Below, one piece after another: positions 7,859 to 17,482 of a stretch of DNA of 64,000 bases (position 1 is the stretch's first letter; every line of letters begins with the position of its first letter). Below the pieces are notes generated by a model, which ran no database searches, had not been told where the DNA came from, and saw only the letters and a program-made list of their open reading frames with translations. Source of the DNA: Thermogladius sp023256015 (lineage in GTDB: Archaea; Thermoproteota; Thermoprotei_A; Sulfolobales; Desulfurococcaceae). The translations under genes and the position numbers were made by a program. Location: contig NZ_CP151274.1 in NCBI RefSeq assembly GCF_051131135.1, forward strand, positions 682,001-746,000, given 5' to 3'.

Positions 7859-9093
7859 AAATCTTACATATTGTTCAACCACTTATCCCTGGAGGAGTAT
7901 CTAACGTAGTTACTGGCCTAGTTAAAGCGTTTAATAAGATCGGTGTAGAGAACATAGTCGTAACATTTGAAAGATCTTCACCCGAAATCTTGAAAACACT
8001 TGAGGAGAGCAACGTGGAAATACTTAACGTGAATCTCATGTTACCCCCCTTCTCTTCTTACTTCTACGCTTTAGCTGTTTCAGAGAAAATAAAGAAGATA
8101 GTAACACGCGAAAAACCGGATGCTATAATGATCCATCCAGGATGGTTATCGATAATTTCACGTTTCCTGAAAACAGAATTACCCATAATAGTTACTGTTC
8201 ATGGAACATATTTTAATGAATTGAAGTACATGAAGTACCATCCAATTGCTGGACTTGAAAAAATCAGGTATATGATGGGTATTCGCTTATCATTCGATAT
8301 TGAAATATCACAATTAAGAACCGTGGCCCAGCTAAATAACACGCTTATATCGGCTGTATCGAAGAACACGAAGAGGGAGCTCGTGAACGCTGGTGTGCCG
8401 AGTCACAGAGTTTTCTCTATCTTAAACGGTGTTGATAAGGACTTGTTTAAGCCTATGAACAAGGACTATGCTAAAACAGTGGTTGAGGAGGTGTTTAGAG
8501 TTAAGCTCAAGGACAAGGTCTTGCTCCATGTGAACCCCGGGCCGATAAAAGGCACCCACATGCTTATAAAAGCACTTGCGATGGTGAAGAGGGTTTACGG
8601 AGAGAATATAACTCTTCTGGTAGCCGGTAGAATAGGCCCTAAAAGCTACAAAGAGTACGTTGAGGTGATGGTTAAAAGCCTTGGACTCGAGAACAACGTG
8701 GGGTTCCTGGGCTACGTGCAACAAGATAAACTACCCCTACTCTACAACGCGGCAGACCTAACAGTAGTACCCTCGTACTCGGAGGGAGGCCCTCTAATCA
8801 CCCCAGAATCGCTGGCATGCGGAACACCCGTGGTAGCAACAAACGTTGGTGGGAACCCAGAGTACTTAGCTTTAGCAAACTTGAACAATCTATTGGCGAA
8901 TATAGAATCATATGATTTCTCACGTAGTCTAGCTCTTAAGTTAATTGAGGGGGTTAAAAGAGATTATCATGTTAACAGTGTAGCAGTTCCATCATGGCAT
9001 TCTACAGCTAAACTTTACCTAAAGGTGGCAGCCTCTTTACTATCAAGGCAAACCGATGATCTTCATGAAATTTGCAAGATTTTTACAATATAG
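7855..9093 (+). CDS. Family 4 glycosyltransferase
   Basis: This 412-residue GT-B enzyme starts MKILHIVQPLIPGGVSNVVT (glycine-rich loop near 13). The donor half includes HVNPGPIKGTHMLIKAL, VAGRIG and the conserved PSYSEGGPLITPESLACGTPVV region with E-x7-E spacing. The segment about 8700-8860, which codes this donor-binding core, is visibly more GC-rich and C/A-ending than the sequence on both sides, as if it had been exchanged. The last 38 nt overlap the start of the methyltransferase gene. Confidence 0.87.
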   Translation: MKILHIVQPLIPGGVSNVVTGLVKAFNKIGVENIVVTFERSSPEILKTLEESNVEILNVNLMLPPFSSYFYALAVSEKIKKIVTREKPDAIMIHPGWLSIISRFLKTELPIIVTVHGTYFNELKYMKYHPIAGLEKIRYMMGIRLSFDIEISQLRTVAQLNNTLISAVSKNTKRELVNAGVPSHRVFSILNGVDKDLFKPMNKDYAKTVVEEVFRVKLKDKVLLHVNPGPIKGTHMLIKALAMVKRVYGENITLLVAGRIGPKSYKEYVEVMVKSLGLENNVGFLGYVQQDKLPLLYNAADLTVVPSYSEGGPLITPESLACGTPVVATNVGGNPEYLALANLNNLLANIESYDFSRSLALKLIEGVKRDYHVNSVAVPSWHSTAKLYLKVAASLLSRQTDDLHEICKIFTI

Positions 9094-9928
9094 AAAGATT
9101 GAGCTCCTAAATACGATTCTGCTAACTAGAAGAATAAATTCTAAAAAAGTTGCTATATGGTTATTGATAGATCTTCTAATAAAATGGTTTACTTATCCTA
9201 TCAGTTCAACTAGAATTATTAAAATCGTAAATGAACATTTACACAAAATAATCTCAAAGTGCATACTAAGTAATAGAGCATTTTACTTCGATAAATCGCT
9301 AAACTTAATATATTTGGTTCCCGATTTAGAGGCCCTAAATGTACTATCACCTTATTTTGAGTTAGAAAACATGCATGAAGTTTTAAGCCAAGTTAAGAAT
9401 AAACATAAGGGATTATTCATAGATGTAGGAGCCCACATAGGTAAATATTGTCTTCTGATGGCTAAGCTTAAGCCGAGTTGGCAAGTGGTATGTGTAGAAC
9501 CTGCTAAACTAAATTATCATGTTCTTAAGTATAATGTGGTTCTAAACAGAATGAGAAACATTGTATTGTTAAATGTTGCTCTATCTGATACTAGGGGCGA
9601 AATATCATTATATTTAAGTGAGTATTCGGGGCGTCACACCATTAAAAGACCAATCAAACATGTTAGCGTTCAGCGGGTTCAAGCTTTAACACTTGATGAC
9701 ATAGTTCGAACCTATGGATGCCCGGACATAATAAAGATCGACGTTGAAGGTGCAGAGGTAGATGTTCTAAAAGGAGGAATAGAGTGTCTTGACAAGTGCT
9801 CACCAGCAATACTCATAGAGTTTAGGAAGGATACGTATTACGCGTTAAAACACTTATTAACGAAATTTTCATACGTGTGTTTCAAGACTCGGCCTGACTA
9901 TATGTTTTGTCATAAATCATTAGATTAG
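9056..9928 (+). CDS. FkbM-family SAM-dependent methyltransferase
   Basis: This 290-residue protein has a variable N-terminal part (about 1-115) followed by the FkbM core: LFIDVGAHIGKYCLLMA (SAM motif I), VVCVEPAKLNYHVLKYNV (acidic E of motif II), NVALSDTRGEISLYL and IIKIDVEGAEVDVLKGG. Members O-methylate sugars or other small hydroxyls, so here it probably methylates a glycan residue. The start overlaps the GT4 gene by 38 nt; ATG 9065 is an alternative start. This is the most AT-rich part of the island. Confidence 0.88.
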   Translation: MIFMKFARFLQYRKIELLNTILLTRRINSKKVAIWLLIDLLIKWFTYPISSTRIIKIVNEHLHKIISKCILSNRAFYFDKSLNLIYLVPDLEALNVLSPYFELENMHEVLSQVKNKHKGLFIDVGAHIGKYCLLMAKLKPSWQVVCVEPAKLNYHVLKYNVVLNRMRNIVLLNVALSDTRGEISLYLSEYSGRHTIKRPIKHVSVQRVQALTLDDIVRTYGCPDIIKIDVEGAEVDVLKGGIECLDKCSPAILIEFRKDTYYALKHLLTKFSYVCFKTRPDYMFCHKSLD

Positions 9929-9945
9929 ATGCAGGGTTAAGAAAA

Positions 9946-11040
9946 ATGACAAAGCCGAAGCTACTAATTATAGCACCATGCTTTGGAATAGGGGGCCCTT
10001 CTAATGCTCTTTACTTCATTAAATACCTTAATGATTACACGAAAACTCTATTCCCTGCAAACCCTATTCTTCGAGCTAGTCTTATAAATGTTGAAAAAGC
10101 TTTAAATACGAAAATAATAGTTTTCAACTGCAAAGTTAACCATTACGTAATGCAGGCTCTCGTTAGGCACGTTGTTGATGTATATAAACCAGACTACATA
10201 ATATCTACTGCTCCAGAATTGCTATGCTTACAAAGTAGAAGGTTATTAGAGCGAACTTTGGTGATTCCACAAGGATTCCTTGAACCTATAGTTATTAGGT
10301 TTCAACCATTAGATATGAAGGCCCTTGCAACATATCCAGAGATATACCTTGTTTCTAGAAGCGTGGGAGCTTATGCTGCTATATCAAAGTATATGTACAA
10401 GAGAATAGTAGATGTCTTCAAACCAAAAAGAATCGCCTTAATATATAATCCCGTTATGGAACAATACTTCCAGCTAGGTGAAGAGAGAATTCAAAGACTA
10501 TCACACCCATCAAAATTAAGATTGTTATATGTTGGTAGACTGGAAAGGTTGAAGGGGGTTCACAAATTAATTGAGTGGTTCCCTAGCGTACTAAGAGATT
10601 TTGGTGACGTGTCGCTACACGTAGTTGGTAGCGGCTCCTTATTAAACTATCTCCGGTATATGATTCGCAGACAGGGCTTAAGCAACAGGATTTTTATCCA
10701 CGGCTTTGTTGACGGTAGTAGGTTATTAGAGATTTATCAGCATTCCAATATACTAGTAACAGCATCTTATTGGGAAAGCTTCTGTCTACCTGTAGCTGAA
10801 GCTGCTGCCTCTGCCATGCCCTCAGTTGTTAGAGAGGCATTTGCATTAAAGGAGCATATTGAATTAGGCTACGCTATTGGGTTTAGCGAAGATTCTGAGG
10901 ATGCATTTGTAAAGGCTGTTGGAAAAGTGGTAGATAATTACGAAAGGTTATCTCATAGAGCATACAGTATAAGTAGGAGACTCTTCCACCCGTCAAAGGT
11001 GGCTGAAAGAGTTAACAAGATCCTTAAGTCCTTTTCGTGA
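9946..11040 (+). CDS. Family 4 glycosyltransferase
   Basis: This 364-residue GT-B enzyme has the N-terminal loop FGIGGPSNAL (about 13-22), a donor domain starting LLYVGRLERLKGVHKLI and the motif ESFCLPVAE with the E-x7-E spacing of retaining GT4 enzymes. It lies 17 nt after the FkbM gene and 6 nt before the membrane protein gene, so it is part of one transcription unit. The donor and acceptor cannot be inferred. Confidence 0.87.
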   Translation: MTKPKLLIIAPCFGIGGPSNALYFIKYLNDYTKTLFPANPILRASLINVEKALNTKIIVFNCKVNHYVMQALVRHVVDVYKPDYIISTAPELLCLQSRRLLERTLVIPQGFLEPIVIRFQPLDMKALATYPEIYLVSRSVGAYAAISKYMYKRIVDVFKPKRIALIYNPVMEQYFQLGEERIQRLSHPSKLRLLYVGRLERLKGVHKLIEWFPSVLRDFGDVSLHVVGSGSLLNYLRYMIRRQGLSNRIFIHGFVDGSRLLEIYQHSNILVTASYWESFCLPVAEAAASAMPSVVREAFALKEHIELGYAIGFSEDSEDAFVKAVGKVVDNYERLSHRAYSISRRLFHPSKVAERVNKILKSFS

Positions 11041-11046
11041 TCAAAG

Positions 11047-12768
11047 ATGAAGCGAGACGTTAAGGCAATCGTGTTATTTGCTTTGCTGATTACTTCGTTG
11101 GAGATCTTATTCTCAACCCCTGTAATCAACTATAACGTTTTATCTCAGAGTATAGCTAATGGCAAAACCTACATCCTGTATCCTGGTCTATTCTCTATAA
11201 AAGTTTTTGTCACCCTTGCTCTCTTAAGCATTTTTCTTCTAATGAAAAATCGCTATTTGAATTTTATTGCCGTACTTCTAACGTTCATGTGGCATATGAT
11301 CATAATTTTAAATCTCCTAGCTTTTGGGCTTGTTGTGGGAGATCAACCTAGGTTAGAGTTCTCAATAGGATCACTTATGGTGAGCGGTAAGATTACATCA
11401 CTTGAAGAAGCGTCTGCACTGAGTGGCTATTTCAATTGGCCTTCTACATGGCTTTTAGAGGGCATTTTCTCTAATATTGTAGGTATGACTTCCTTTGATG
11501 CACCTGTTCTACTTATGGTAGCAAATTATCTTCTGCTTGGTTTAGCAATACTCACTGCCAGTCAGAAGATACTTCCAATGAGGGCTCAAAATATTGCATT
11601 AGCATCAATAATAGCTTATGCTACAATCGATCCTTATAAGATACTGCACTTCTGCCCACAAATATACGCGCTTACACTATTCTTACTTTTTATTTCAACT
11701 CTTCTTAAGAATCAACTAGCGGTACGAGATCTAATAACCTTACTGATTTTATCGGTAACCATAATAACATCTCATCCCTTAACTTCGTTAATCGTAGTTA
11801 GTGTAATGTCGGCTATGATGCTCTTCGTACTAATTAAGAGATCAAGAGAATTGCTGGGTTTACCGTTGCTCTCCATAAGTGTTATCATCCTCTTCATAGT
11901 ATGGAACTTGAACTTTGAGAGCCTTATTAGATCCGTGTTAGTGGAACTCCTTGGTGAAGCCAAACTACAGTCTTTGCCACCAGTAGCTACAGTCCTAATA
12001 TATGATGTTGATTTATTCTACAAGGCTATGGCTATTTATCGCTATATAAGTTTATTCATGTTAGGGTTGTTCACGTTAATATACGTAATCGCTATGGTCA
12101 AAAGTAGGGACTCGCTCAAGAATAGAGTCTTAATAATTATGGCTGGAGCATTAGTGGGATCACTTCCATTAAACTTTATTCCGGGGTCCTTTCTCCATAG
12201 ATTACTATATTTCACTAGTACTATCATGGTAATGTTGGTTCCTGCATCTATCGCAAGTCTATCTCGGATTTTTGTGAAAAACGTCACTCCACGTATGCGA
12301 TTCTTCATCAAATCCTCAATGCTCCTATTGCTAATAATAGTTCCTTATTTATCACATATAGCTTTACTAGAGTTCTTAACAAACAATAACCCTGTAACTA
12401 TAGTACACTCCACCAATGAAATTATTACTGCTGCGTTTATGGCTAAGTATTACGAGATGCATCAGTGCATAGGTTCTCCCTCAGGTTCGATACATTTTGC
12501 CTTTATGGAGTTAAGACACGCTATCCCCTTCTGTACATATCTGATTGGAGGGCAAGCTAGTTTAAACGCATATTTATTATCTAAAGGGTTTGTGAAAGAA
12601 TTCGTTGAAAAGGTGTATAATGGAGTTTATGTAGAGTCCCCACTGGAAAAATACATTGTGTATCACAATACACTGTTTCTAGATTTTAATAGTGTTGAGT
12701 CCATTTTGAATAGCAAAAGTGACATAGTATATGATTCAGGACTTTTCAAAATACGCGTGAACATTTAA
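11047..12768 (+). CDS. Polytopic membrane protein, possible GT-C glycosyltransferase
   Basis: This 573-residue protein has about 11-13 hydrophobic spans in the first 430 residues (for example 7-27, 56-76, 81-101, 150-175, 215-265 and 270-290) and then a soluble C-terminal domain of about 130 residues that ends in beta-rich sequence. That layout fits GT-C enzymes that use polyprenyl-phosphate sugars outside the membrane. An acidic residue lies in the first long outer loop (VVGDQPRLEFS), but no proven signature such as WWDYG is present, so it is not AglB. A polymerase or a flippase-like role remains possible. It sits among glycosyltransferases. Confidence 0.6.
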   Translation: MKRDVKAIVLFALLITSLEILFSTPVINYNVLSQSIANGKTYILYPGLFSIKVFVTLALLSIFLLMKNRYLNFIAVLLTFMWHMIIILNLLAFGLVVGDQPRLEFSIGSLMVSGKITSLEEASALSGYFNWPSTWLLEGIFSNIVGMTSFDAPVLLMVANYLLLGLAILTASQKILPMRAQNIALASIIAYATIDPYKILHFCPQIYALTLFLLFISTLLKNQLAVRDLITLLILSVTIITSHPLTSLIVVSVMSAMMLFVLIKRSRELLGLPLLSISVIILFIVWNLNFESLIRSVLVELLGEAKLQSLPPVATVLIYDVDLFYKAMAIYRYISLFMLGLFTLIYVIAMVKSRDSLKNRVLIIMAGALVGSLPLNFIPGSFLHRLLYFTSTIMVMLVPASIASLSRIFVKNVTPRMRFFIKSSMLLLLIIVPYLSHIALLEFLTNNNPVTIVHSTNEIITAAFMAKYYEMHQCIGSPSGSIHFAFMELRHAIPFCTYLIGGQASLNAYLLSKGFVKEFVEKVYNGVYVESPLEKYIVYHNTLFLDFNSVESILNSKSDIVYDSGLFKIRVNI

Positions 12769-12934
12769 GCTAAGTTTCAAGCTGTTATACGCAAGTTCAT
12801 GATTATATAGAATGTGAACGCTGTAAATATGACTGCCATGGTTGGGCTACTAAGGGCTATTTTCTCTCATACGATTAATTTCTGGGGGTTCAAGAAGATT
12901 AGAGGAACAGCATGGATGCGCTCCCTACTTTATA

Positions 12935-13552
12935 GTGAGGGCTAACACTTCTGACTTGTTCCATGTCGCTTTAGAAGAAGATTATGAGCTTAGAACATGG
13001 TTCTTACCTTATGCAAAAGGAATCGTTGTTGATGTTGGTGCCTATATAGGCAAGTACACGGTGTTTGCTTGTAAGAAGGATGAGGTTGAACGGGTTGTAG
13101 CTATAGAGCCTTTGCTGCTCAACTTCCTTTCTCTGATGGCCAATGTAAGGCTGAATGAATACTCTGATAAAGTGGTGTTAGTGAATAGTGCTATTAGCCG
13201 AAGTAAGGGGTATGCCGAGATGTGTATACCCATTGGAGGTGTCTCTCAGTTAGGGCTCGAAACAGCACATATAATAAAGCAGAGTACAAAGTGCAAACCG
13301 AAATATGTTGTTGCAACAAATACTCTCGACGACATAACTGAGGGGTTGGAGAGAATTGACTTCCTGAAAATAGACATTGAGGGACATGTGATGGAGGCTC
13401 TGCCGGGGATTGTGAAAACTCTTAGTAAAACCAAGTACCTATTCGTAGAACTGTTGGGTAGAGATGTGAAAGCGGTAAGCGCCTTCATGCAATTGGGGTT
13501 TAGACTAAAGGATAGACATAACAGCAATTTCCTATTCGTGAAAAGCTCTTAA
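12935..13552 (+). CDS. FkbM-family methyltransferase, N-terminus probably damaged
   Basis: The 205-residue product from GTG 12935 carries the full SAM core: IVVDVGAYIGKYTVFACK, VVAIEPLLLNFLSLMANV, VNSAISRSKGYAEMC and FLKIDIEGHVMEALPGI. It should methylate a glycan hydroxyl. The start is uncertain. In-frame homologous-looking sequence (PYFIVRANTSDLFHV) begins upstream of the GTG, while a possible N-terminal part (MVGLLRAIFSHTINFWGFKKIRG) lies in another frame at 12838. A frameshift near 12905-12930 would join them, so the gene may be N-terminally truncated by mutation. The 166 nt before it hold nothing else recognisable. Confidence 0.75.
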   Translation: MRANTSDLFHVALEEDYELRTWFLPYAKGIVVDVGAYIGKYTVFACKKDEVERVVAIEPLLLNFLSLMANVRLNEYSDKVVLVNSAISRSKGYAEMCIPIGGVSQLGLETAHIIKQSTKCKPKYVVATNTLDDITEGLERIDFLKIDIEGHVMEALPGIVKTLSKTKYLFVELLGRDVKAVSAFMQLGFRLKDRHNSNFLFVKSS

Positions 13553-13563
13553 AACTCATACAG

Positions 13564-14565
13564 GTGTCCTGCGTGTCAAAGTTGCTATCAATAGTTTTGC
13601 CCATAAGGAATGAATCTTACAACCTACTAGAGGTGTGCAAGAGCATCTCGGTGCAGAGGTTCAAAGAGATTTTCGAGGTAATAATAGTCGATGATAGTGA
13701 TCCTGAGTACGAGGTATTTGTTAAGAAATGTGTCGAGGGCTTGAGGTCTTCCAACGTAGATGTAGAGTTGGTGAAGGGGTCTAGGGGAGGAGTTGGTATT
13801 GCAATGCTAAGTGGCTTGGAAAGAGCGCGAGGAGATTATGTCTTCTTCATAGACGCAGATAATGTATTGGAGAGGGATTTCATGGGGATTGTGGTGCCGC
13901 TTCTCAGCAAGGGATATTTTGTCTCCTTTCTATCGAAAAGTGTGATATCAAGATGTTGCCGAAGCTTATTCTATGCTCAACAATTCCTCTCTACCCTCAG
14001 GGGCGGTCTACATTTTAACAGAGACTACGGTTTTGTCAACACCCTCTACATTTGGCAGAGAAACCTCTTGCTTATGGAGGCTAGGGTTCGTAGACCTGAG
14101 ATTTCGCTATTAGATGATCTAGGGCCTGCCAACCTAGTAGCCCTACATAGAAAATCGCTAAGGCATTATCACATCGATAAAGTGCTTGTCAAAGACGTGC
14201 GACACGTGTATGAGAAGTTTGATGCGATGTTCATCTACAAGAGACTTAGATGGTATTACAATAGCTATGATTCACTAGTGATCAATAAAGACTACCTCAC
14301 AGCTCTCCTGGTAGCACCTCTAACAGTAATAACAATGGGATTCCTTACAACATATCTGGGGCCACCTATATTATTCCTGTTAATAACATATGCCGTTCTC
14401 ACGATATTAACAGAGAAACTTGCAGAGAATTGTGAACCTCATCAACAGATAGTAGTCGGGATAATCGGACTACCTATATTAATCTTGCTCAAGAGTATTC
14501 TCTTCTACGTGATCACAGCTGAAACAATGAAGAGAAGGATTTGTGGAAGTGTGAAGAGAAGATGA
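13564..14565 (+). CDS. Family 2 glycosyltransferase with C-terminal membrane spans
   Basis: This 333-residue protein opens with LLSIVLPIRNESYNLLEVCK (about 7-26), has VIIVDDSD (nucleotide-binding) and FFIDADNVL (DAD metal site near 97-99), and the C-terminal third has two or three hydrophobic spans (about 240-262, 265-280 and 290-320). It likely acts on a polyprenyl-linked acceptor at the membrane. GTG 13564 and GTG 13573 are both possible starts. The stop overlaps the ATG of the next gene (14562, ATGA). Confidence 0.83.
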   Translation: MSCVSKLLSIVLPIRNESYNLLEVCKSISVQRFKEIFEVIIVDDSDPEYEVFVKKCVEGLRSSNVDVELVKGSRGGVGIAMLSGLERARGDYVFFIDADNVLERDFMGIVVPLLSKGYFVSFLSKSVISRCCRSLFYAQQFLSTLRGGLHFNRDYGFVNTLYIWQRNLLLMEARVRRPEISLLDDLGPANLVALHRKSLRHYHIDKVLVKDVRHVYEKFDAMFIYKRLRWYYNSYDSLVINKDYLTALLVAPLTVITMGFLTTYLGPPILFLLITYAVLTILTEKLAENCEPHQQIVVGIIGLPILILLKSILFYVITAETMKRRICGSVKRR

Positions 14566-15467
14566 TTGTAATCACCTCATATGACGAATTCTATGAGAAC
14601 GCAATCAGAAAGTTAACAAACGAACGTTTAGCAAGAAGAATCGCTACAGTAGTTTTTGCTAAACATAGAAGTAATGACTGGAAGTATTTTGAAAATGCCA
14701 AGATAAACTTGCTATTACTTCATGGAAACCCTAAGATACGTAAAAAATACATTGAGTTTATGGAAATCCTTAAAGCGATTTCGCTTTTACCCCAAGAGGG
14801 TTACGCGCTGATAAAAGTACATCCATTTATAACTCATTTAGGTAACGATGTGGATATACTTGTCGAGAAGAAAAACTTAGAAGCTGTGGTTAAGCATCTA
14901 AGTAGAGAGCTTCAAGTAGAGAGCATCATTGGAAAATCTGGGAAGGGTGTCACATTATTGCTAAATGACATGGAACTACAAGTAGATATTTACAACGAGG
15001 TAGGCTGGAGAGGTCTTAAAGTACTAGACGTCTCTCTTGCTAGTCCCACAACAAGGAGGGTAGTAAGGCTTGTAAACAGTCTGGAAATCTCCGTGATCAG
15101 AGAGGATATAGACTTAGCTATATTGATTGCTCACATATTTGAAAGCGAGGGTTGGGTTACACTTGGTGACCTATTGAAATTATTTATTTTAAACCCAATG
15201 AATATGAGTGCCTCTGTCGAGAACGTAAAAACGTATTTGAATATTGGAAGGTTTTATTCATACCTAGTGGCTATGTTAAACAATGAGGATGTTATTTCAA
15301 ACATATTTCAGTATGGAAAGGCCCGGATCCCCATTAAATACTTACTACTAACTTCAGTCTCAACTATACTTGCAAATCTTAGAGCTAGAAGGGTCGATAT
15401 GAAAGGGTATTACTGGGAAGTAGAGAGGCTGTTTCTGGAGGTTTTAAGATATGGACTTACTGCTTAG
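14562..15467 (+). CDS. Nucleotidyltransferase-fold protein (NTP_transf_5-like)
   Basis: I start it at ATG 14562, which overlaps the previous stop as ATGA, giving 301 residues; a TTG 21 nt upstream is possible. The segment YALIKVHPFITHLGNDVDIL contains the DxD of the Pol-beta-type nucleotidyltransferase fold, and a third acid lies in VDIY after the beta hairpin. Both features, the spacing and a later AH-x2-(F/Y) helix are shared with the protein at 23085 (YALHKFRKP...SVDVDVLV, VDLY). I place both near the uncharacterised nucleotidyltransferase family PF14907. The substrate is unknown. A thymidylate-kinase-like gene lies one gene downstream. Confidence 0.6.
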   Translation: MIVITSYDEFYENAIRKLTNERLARRIATVVFAKHRSNDWKYFENAKINLLLLHGNPKIRKKYIEFMEILKAISLLPQEGYALIKVHPFITHLGNDVDILVEKKNLEAVVKHLSRELQVESIIGKSGKGVTLLLNDMELQVDIYNEVGWRGLKVLDVSLASPTTRRVVRLVNSLEISVIREDIDLAILIAHIFESEGWVTLGDLLKLFILNPMNMSASVENVKTYLNIGRFYSYLVAMLNNEDVISNIFQYGKARIPIKYLLLTSVSTILANLRARRVDMKGYYWEVERLFLEVLRYGLTA

Positions 15468-16611
15468 TGGCTTTCATGCAGAATACTTTTTAGAAGGCCA
15501 TGCTAAGATTTTTCTCGAGCTCTCCAATCTTCTTACATTTATGTGGAAACCCGACAAAGTACATGTCACTAACGTAAATCAGGGGGGTATAAGCGTTAAC
15601 TTAGTAATATCTAGTCTCTATGCTTACCTCTCTAAGCGTGTAAATACTGTGATCGAAGTATATGACAATATGTACCCATTAGATGAGCTGATCGGCGCAG
15701 TCTTGAGAGGTCTGAGGAAGGCCGAAGTCGTAGTGCTCTCCTGGAAACCTCATCCATCGTTTTCAATAATTCAGAATAGGATTTTAGATAAGATTAGTGG
15801 TTACAACAGTAAGCTTATATCATTTGCCTATTCGCTCAATTACCTGGAAAAAGTTTTAAAAAGCTTAAGATTAAAAGATGAAAGTTCCGAGGTAGTAATT
15901 CTAAATCCTTGCTGTGATATAGACAGAGGTTCTTTGAAATTAATTAAGGTTCTACCACCAGTTCACAGCATTTTCCTACAGAAAGGATCTAAGGTTCTCA
16001 GAGAGAGGAGTGTCGATAGAGGTCGCGTAACCTTCAGGCTTATGGGAAGATTTCAGGGAGGAAGAGGGATTAAGGAGGTCATTACAGCATTTAAAAGGTT
16101 CAGGATTAAGAGACCTGAAGCAAGAGCTAAGCTTATCATAGACTCGTTTAGTGAAGATAAAGGGACAAAAGAAGTATTTAAGCTTTATGGAGGCGATGTT
16201 TACATAGTTATAACTAACCCAATAAAGCGTGTTAAAGAGGGTGCTTCAAGTCCTAGACAAATAATCGAGGAGATTGCCTACAAATATGCTTATAGTTCCT
16301 ACGTCGTACTTCCCTATACAAGACCTGTTCACATAACCCCTTCTCTAACATTACTTGAAGCACTGGGCGCAGGCGGCTTTGTTATAGCAACTAAAAATGC
16401 TGCTTCCGTCCTTCACAGGGATGTTGAGAAGTGTGCCTTCATAGTTGATACTCAGGATGTTGTTGAGGAGCTTGTTAAGGCCTTTGAATACTTATATGAA
16501 GAGTACGATAGCAATTTCTACTGGAGAATTCGCGACGCAGCACATAAGTATGCTCATAATAATTTCTCCTATGAAAAGATAATCTGGGCTTTAAAGGCTA
16601 AATTAACATGA
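15451..16611 (+). CDS. Divergent GT-B (family 4-like) glycosyltransferase
   Basis: This 386-residue protein begins 17 nt before the end of the nucleotidyltransferase gene. The N-terminal half is atypical. The C-terminal half has a GT-B donor domain: FRLMGRFQGGRGIKEVITAF, then VVLPYTRPVHITPSLTLLEALGAGGFVIAT, a variant of the E-x7-E active-site region in which the first Glu is missing. It is therefore either a divergent GT4 or a non-retaining relative. Its position between the nucleotidyltransferase and kinase genes, with overlaps on both sides, suggests that the three act together. Confidence 0.65.
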   Translation: MDLLLSGFHAEYFLEGHAKIFLELSNLLTFMWKPDKVHVTNVNQGGISVNLVISSLYAYLSKRVNTVIEVYDNMYPLDELIGAVLRGLRKAEVVVLSWKPHPSFSIIQNRILDKISGYNSKLISFAYSLNYLEKVLKSLRLKDESSEVVILNPCCDIDRGSLKLIKVLPPVHSIFLQKGSKVLRERSVDRGRVTFRLMGRFQGGRGIKEVITAFKRFRIKRPEARAKLIIDSFSEDKGTKEVFKLYGGDVYIVITNPIKRVKEGASSPRQIIEEIAYKYAYSSYVVLPYTRPVHITPSLTLLEALGAGGFVIATKNAASVLHRDVEKCAFIVDTQDVVEELVKAFEYLYEEYDSNFYWRIRDAAHKYAHNNFSYEKIIWALKAKLT

Positions 16612-17267
16612 GAGAGATCATAATCTCGGGTATTGACGGTTCCGGCAAATCAACGATAGCATCACACATTACGGCACTTCATAGGAGGCGCGGCTTACGA
16701 GTTAAAGTTATTTGGTTTAGGTGGAGAGCCCTAACCCTGTATGTTCTTTACGCTTACTCAAGGCTTCGAGGACTATATGTGAAGTTCTACCACCCTGTTG
16801 CTAGACGCTGGTTTCTAATACACGTGTTTCGCCTAGACCCCGTTACAGCTCTTCTTTACCCCTACCTGCTATTTCTCGACCTAGCCATTCACTACATATT
16901 TAACACGATTTTACTTCTCGTACGAGGTGTTGAAGTTGTTATTTACGATAGGTTCTTTCTAGACGCGCTAGTAGACTCCTTGTATGAATCAAGGCGCTGT
17001 AGCAGGCGTCTTTTGCGGCTGTATCTATCTATGCACTCCAAGATCTCTAACTCCGTTGTCTTAGATGTTGATGTAAAAACTGCTGTTGAGAGGAAGAAAG
17101 ATATAGTGTCGTTGAAAGAGCTTGAGTTTAAGAGGAGGCTATATCTTCTCTTAGCCAATTACATGAATATACCTGTAGTTGATGTTAGAAGGAGTGTTGA
17201 TGATGTTGTTCAAGAAGTCTGTGAGAAGCTAGGATTAGGGATAGTGAAAACATCCCATGGTATTTAG
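16608..17267 (+). CDS. Thymidylate-kinase-like P-loop protein
   Basis: This 219-residue protein has Walker A GIDGSGKST at about 7-15, a basic WFRWRAL segment, a DR motif in VVIYDRFFLDALVDS (about 104-118; the DR-x-x-x-D of thymidylate kinases) and a lid-like region VDVKTAVERKKDI. It lacks several residues of housekeeping thymidylate kinase and is best called TMK-like. It may phosphorylate a nucleotide for dTDP-sugar supply or another small substrate. It overlaps the upstream gene by ATGA. A second copy of this protein type is at 22487, also beside a nucleotidyltransferase-fold gene. Confidence 0.75.
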   Translation: MREIIISGIDGSGKSTIASHITALHRRRGLRVKVIWFRWRALTLYVLYAYSRLRGLYVKFYHPVARRWFLIHVFRLDPVTALLYPYLLFLDLAIHYIFNTILLLVRGVEVVIYDRFFLDALVDSLYESRRCSRRLLRLYLSMHSKISNSVVLDVDVKTAVERKKDIVSLKELEFKRRLYLLLANYMNIPVVDVRRSVDDVVQEVCEKLGLGIVKTSHGI

Positions 17268-17482
17268 CATTTTAAAGCTTGAATTATGTTAAAGCTCCTA
17301 ACATAGCTCGATTCATCGATTGTACAGCAGTATGTGAGATTTTGAAAGTGGGCCGTGCCGAGACTGAGGTCGTCTTCTGGCGCTGAGTGCTTTGAAGATG
17401 CTGGCATCTGCTAAGGGCTCAGGCTAAGAAGCTTATCAACGGCGTGAAGCCAATGACGGCATCCCATTACCTATCATGCTAA
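17268..17482. other. Intergenic stretch before the pseudogene, nothing recognised
   Basis: These 215 bases lie in the 707-nt gap between the kinase-like gene and the HExxH gene. I see no open frame, tRNA-like fold or convincing promoter, only short broken frames. It probably contains further decayed coding sequence. Confidence 0.4.
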
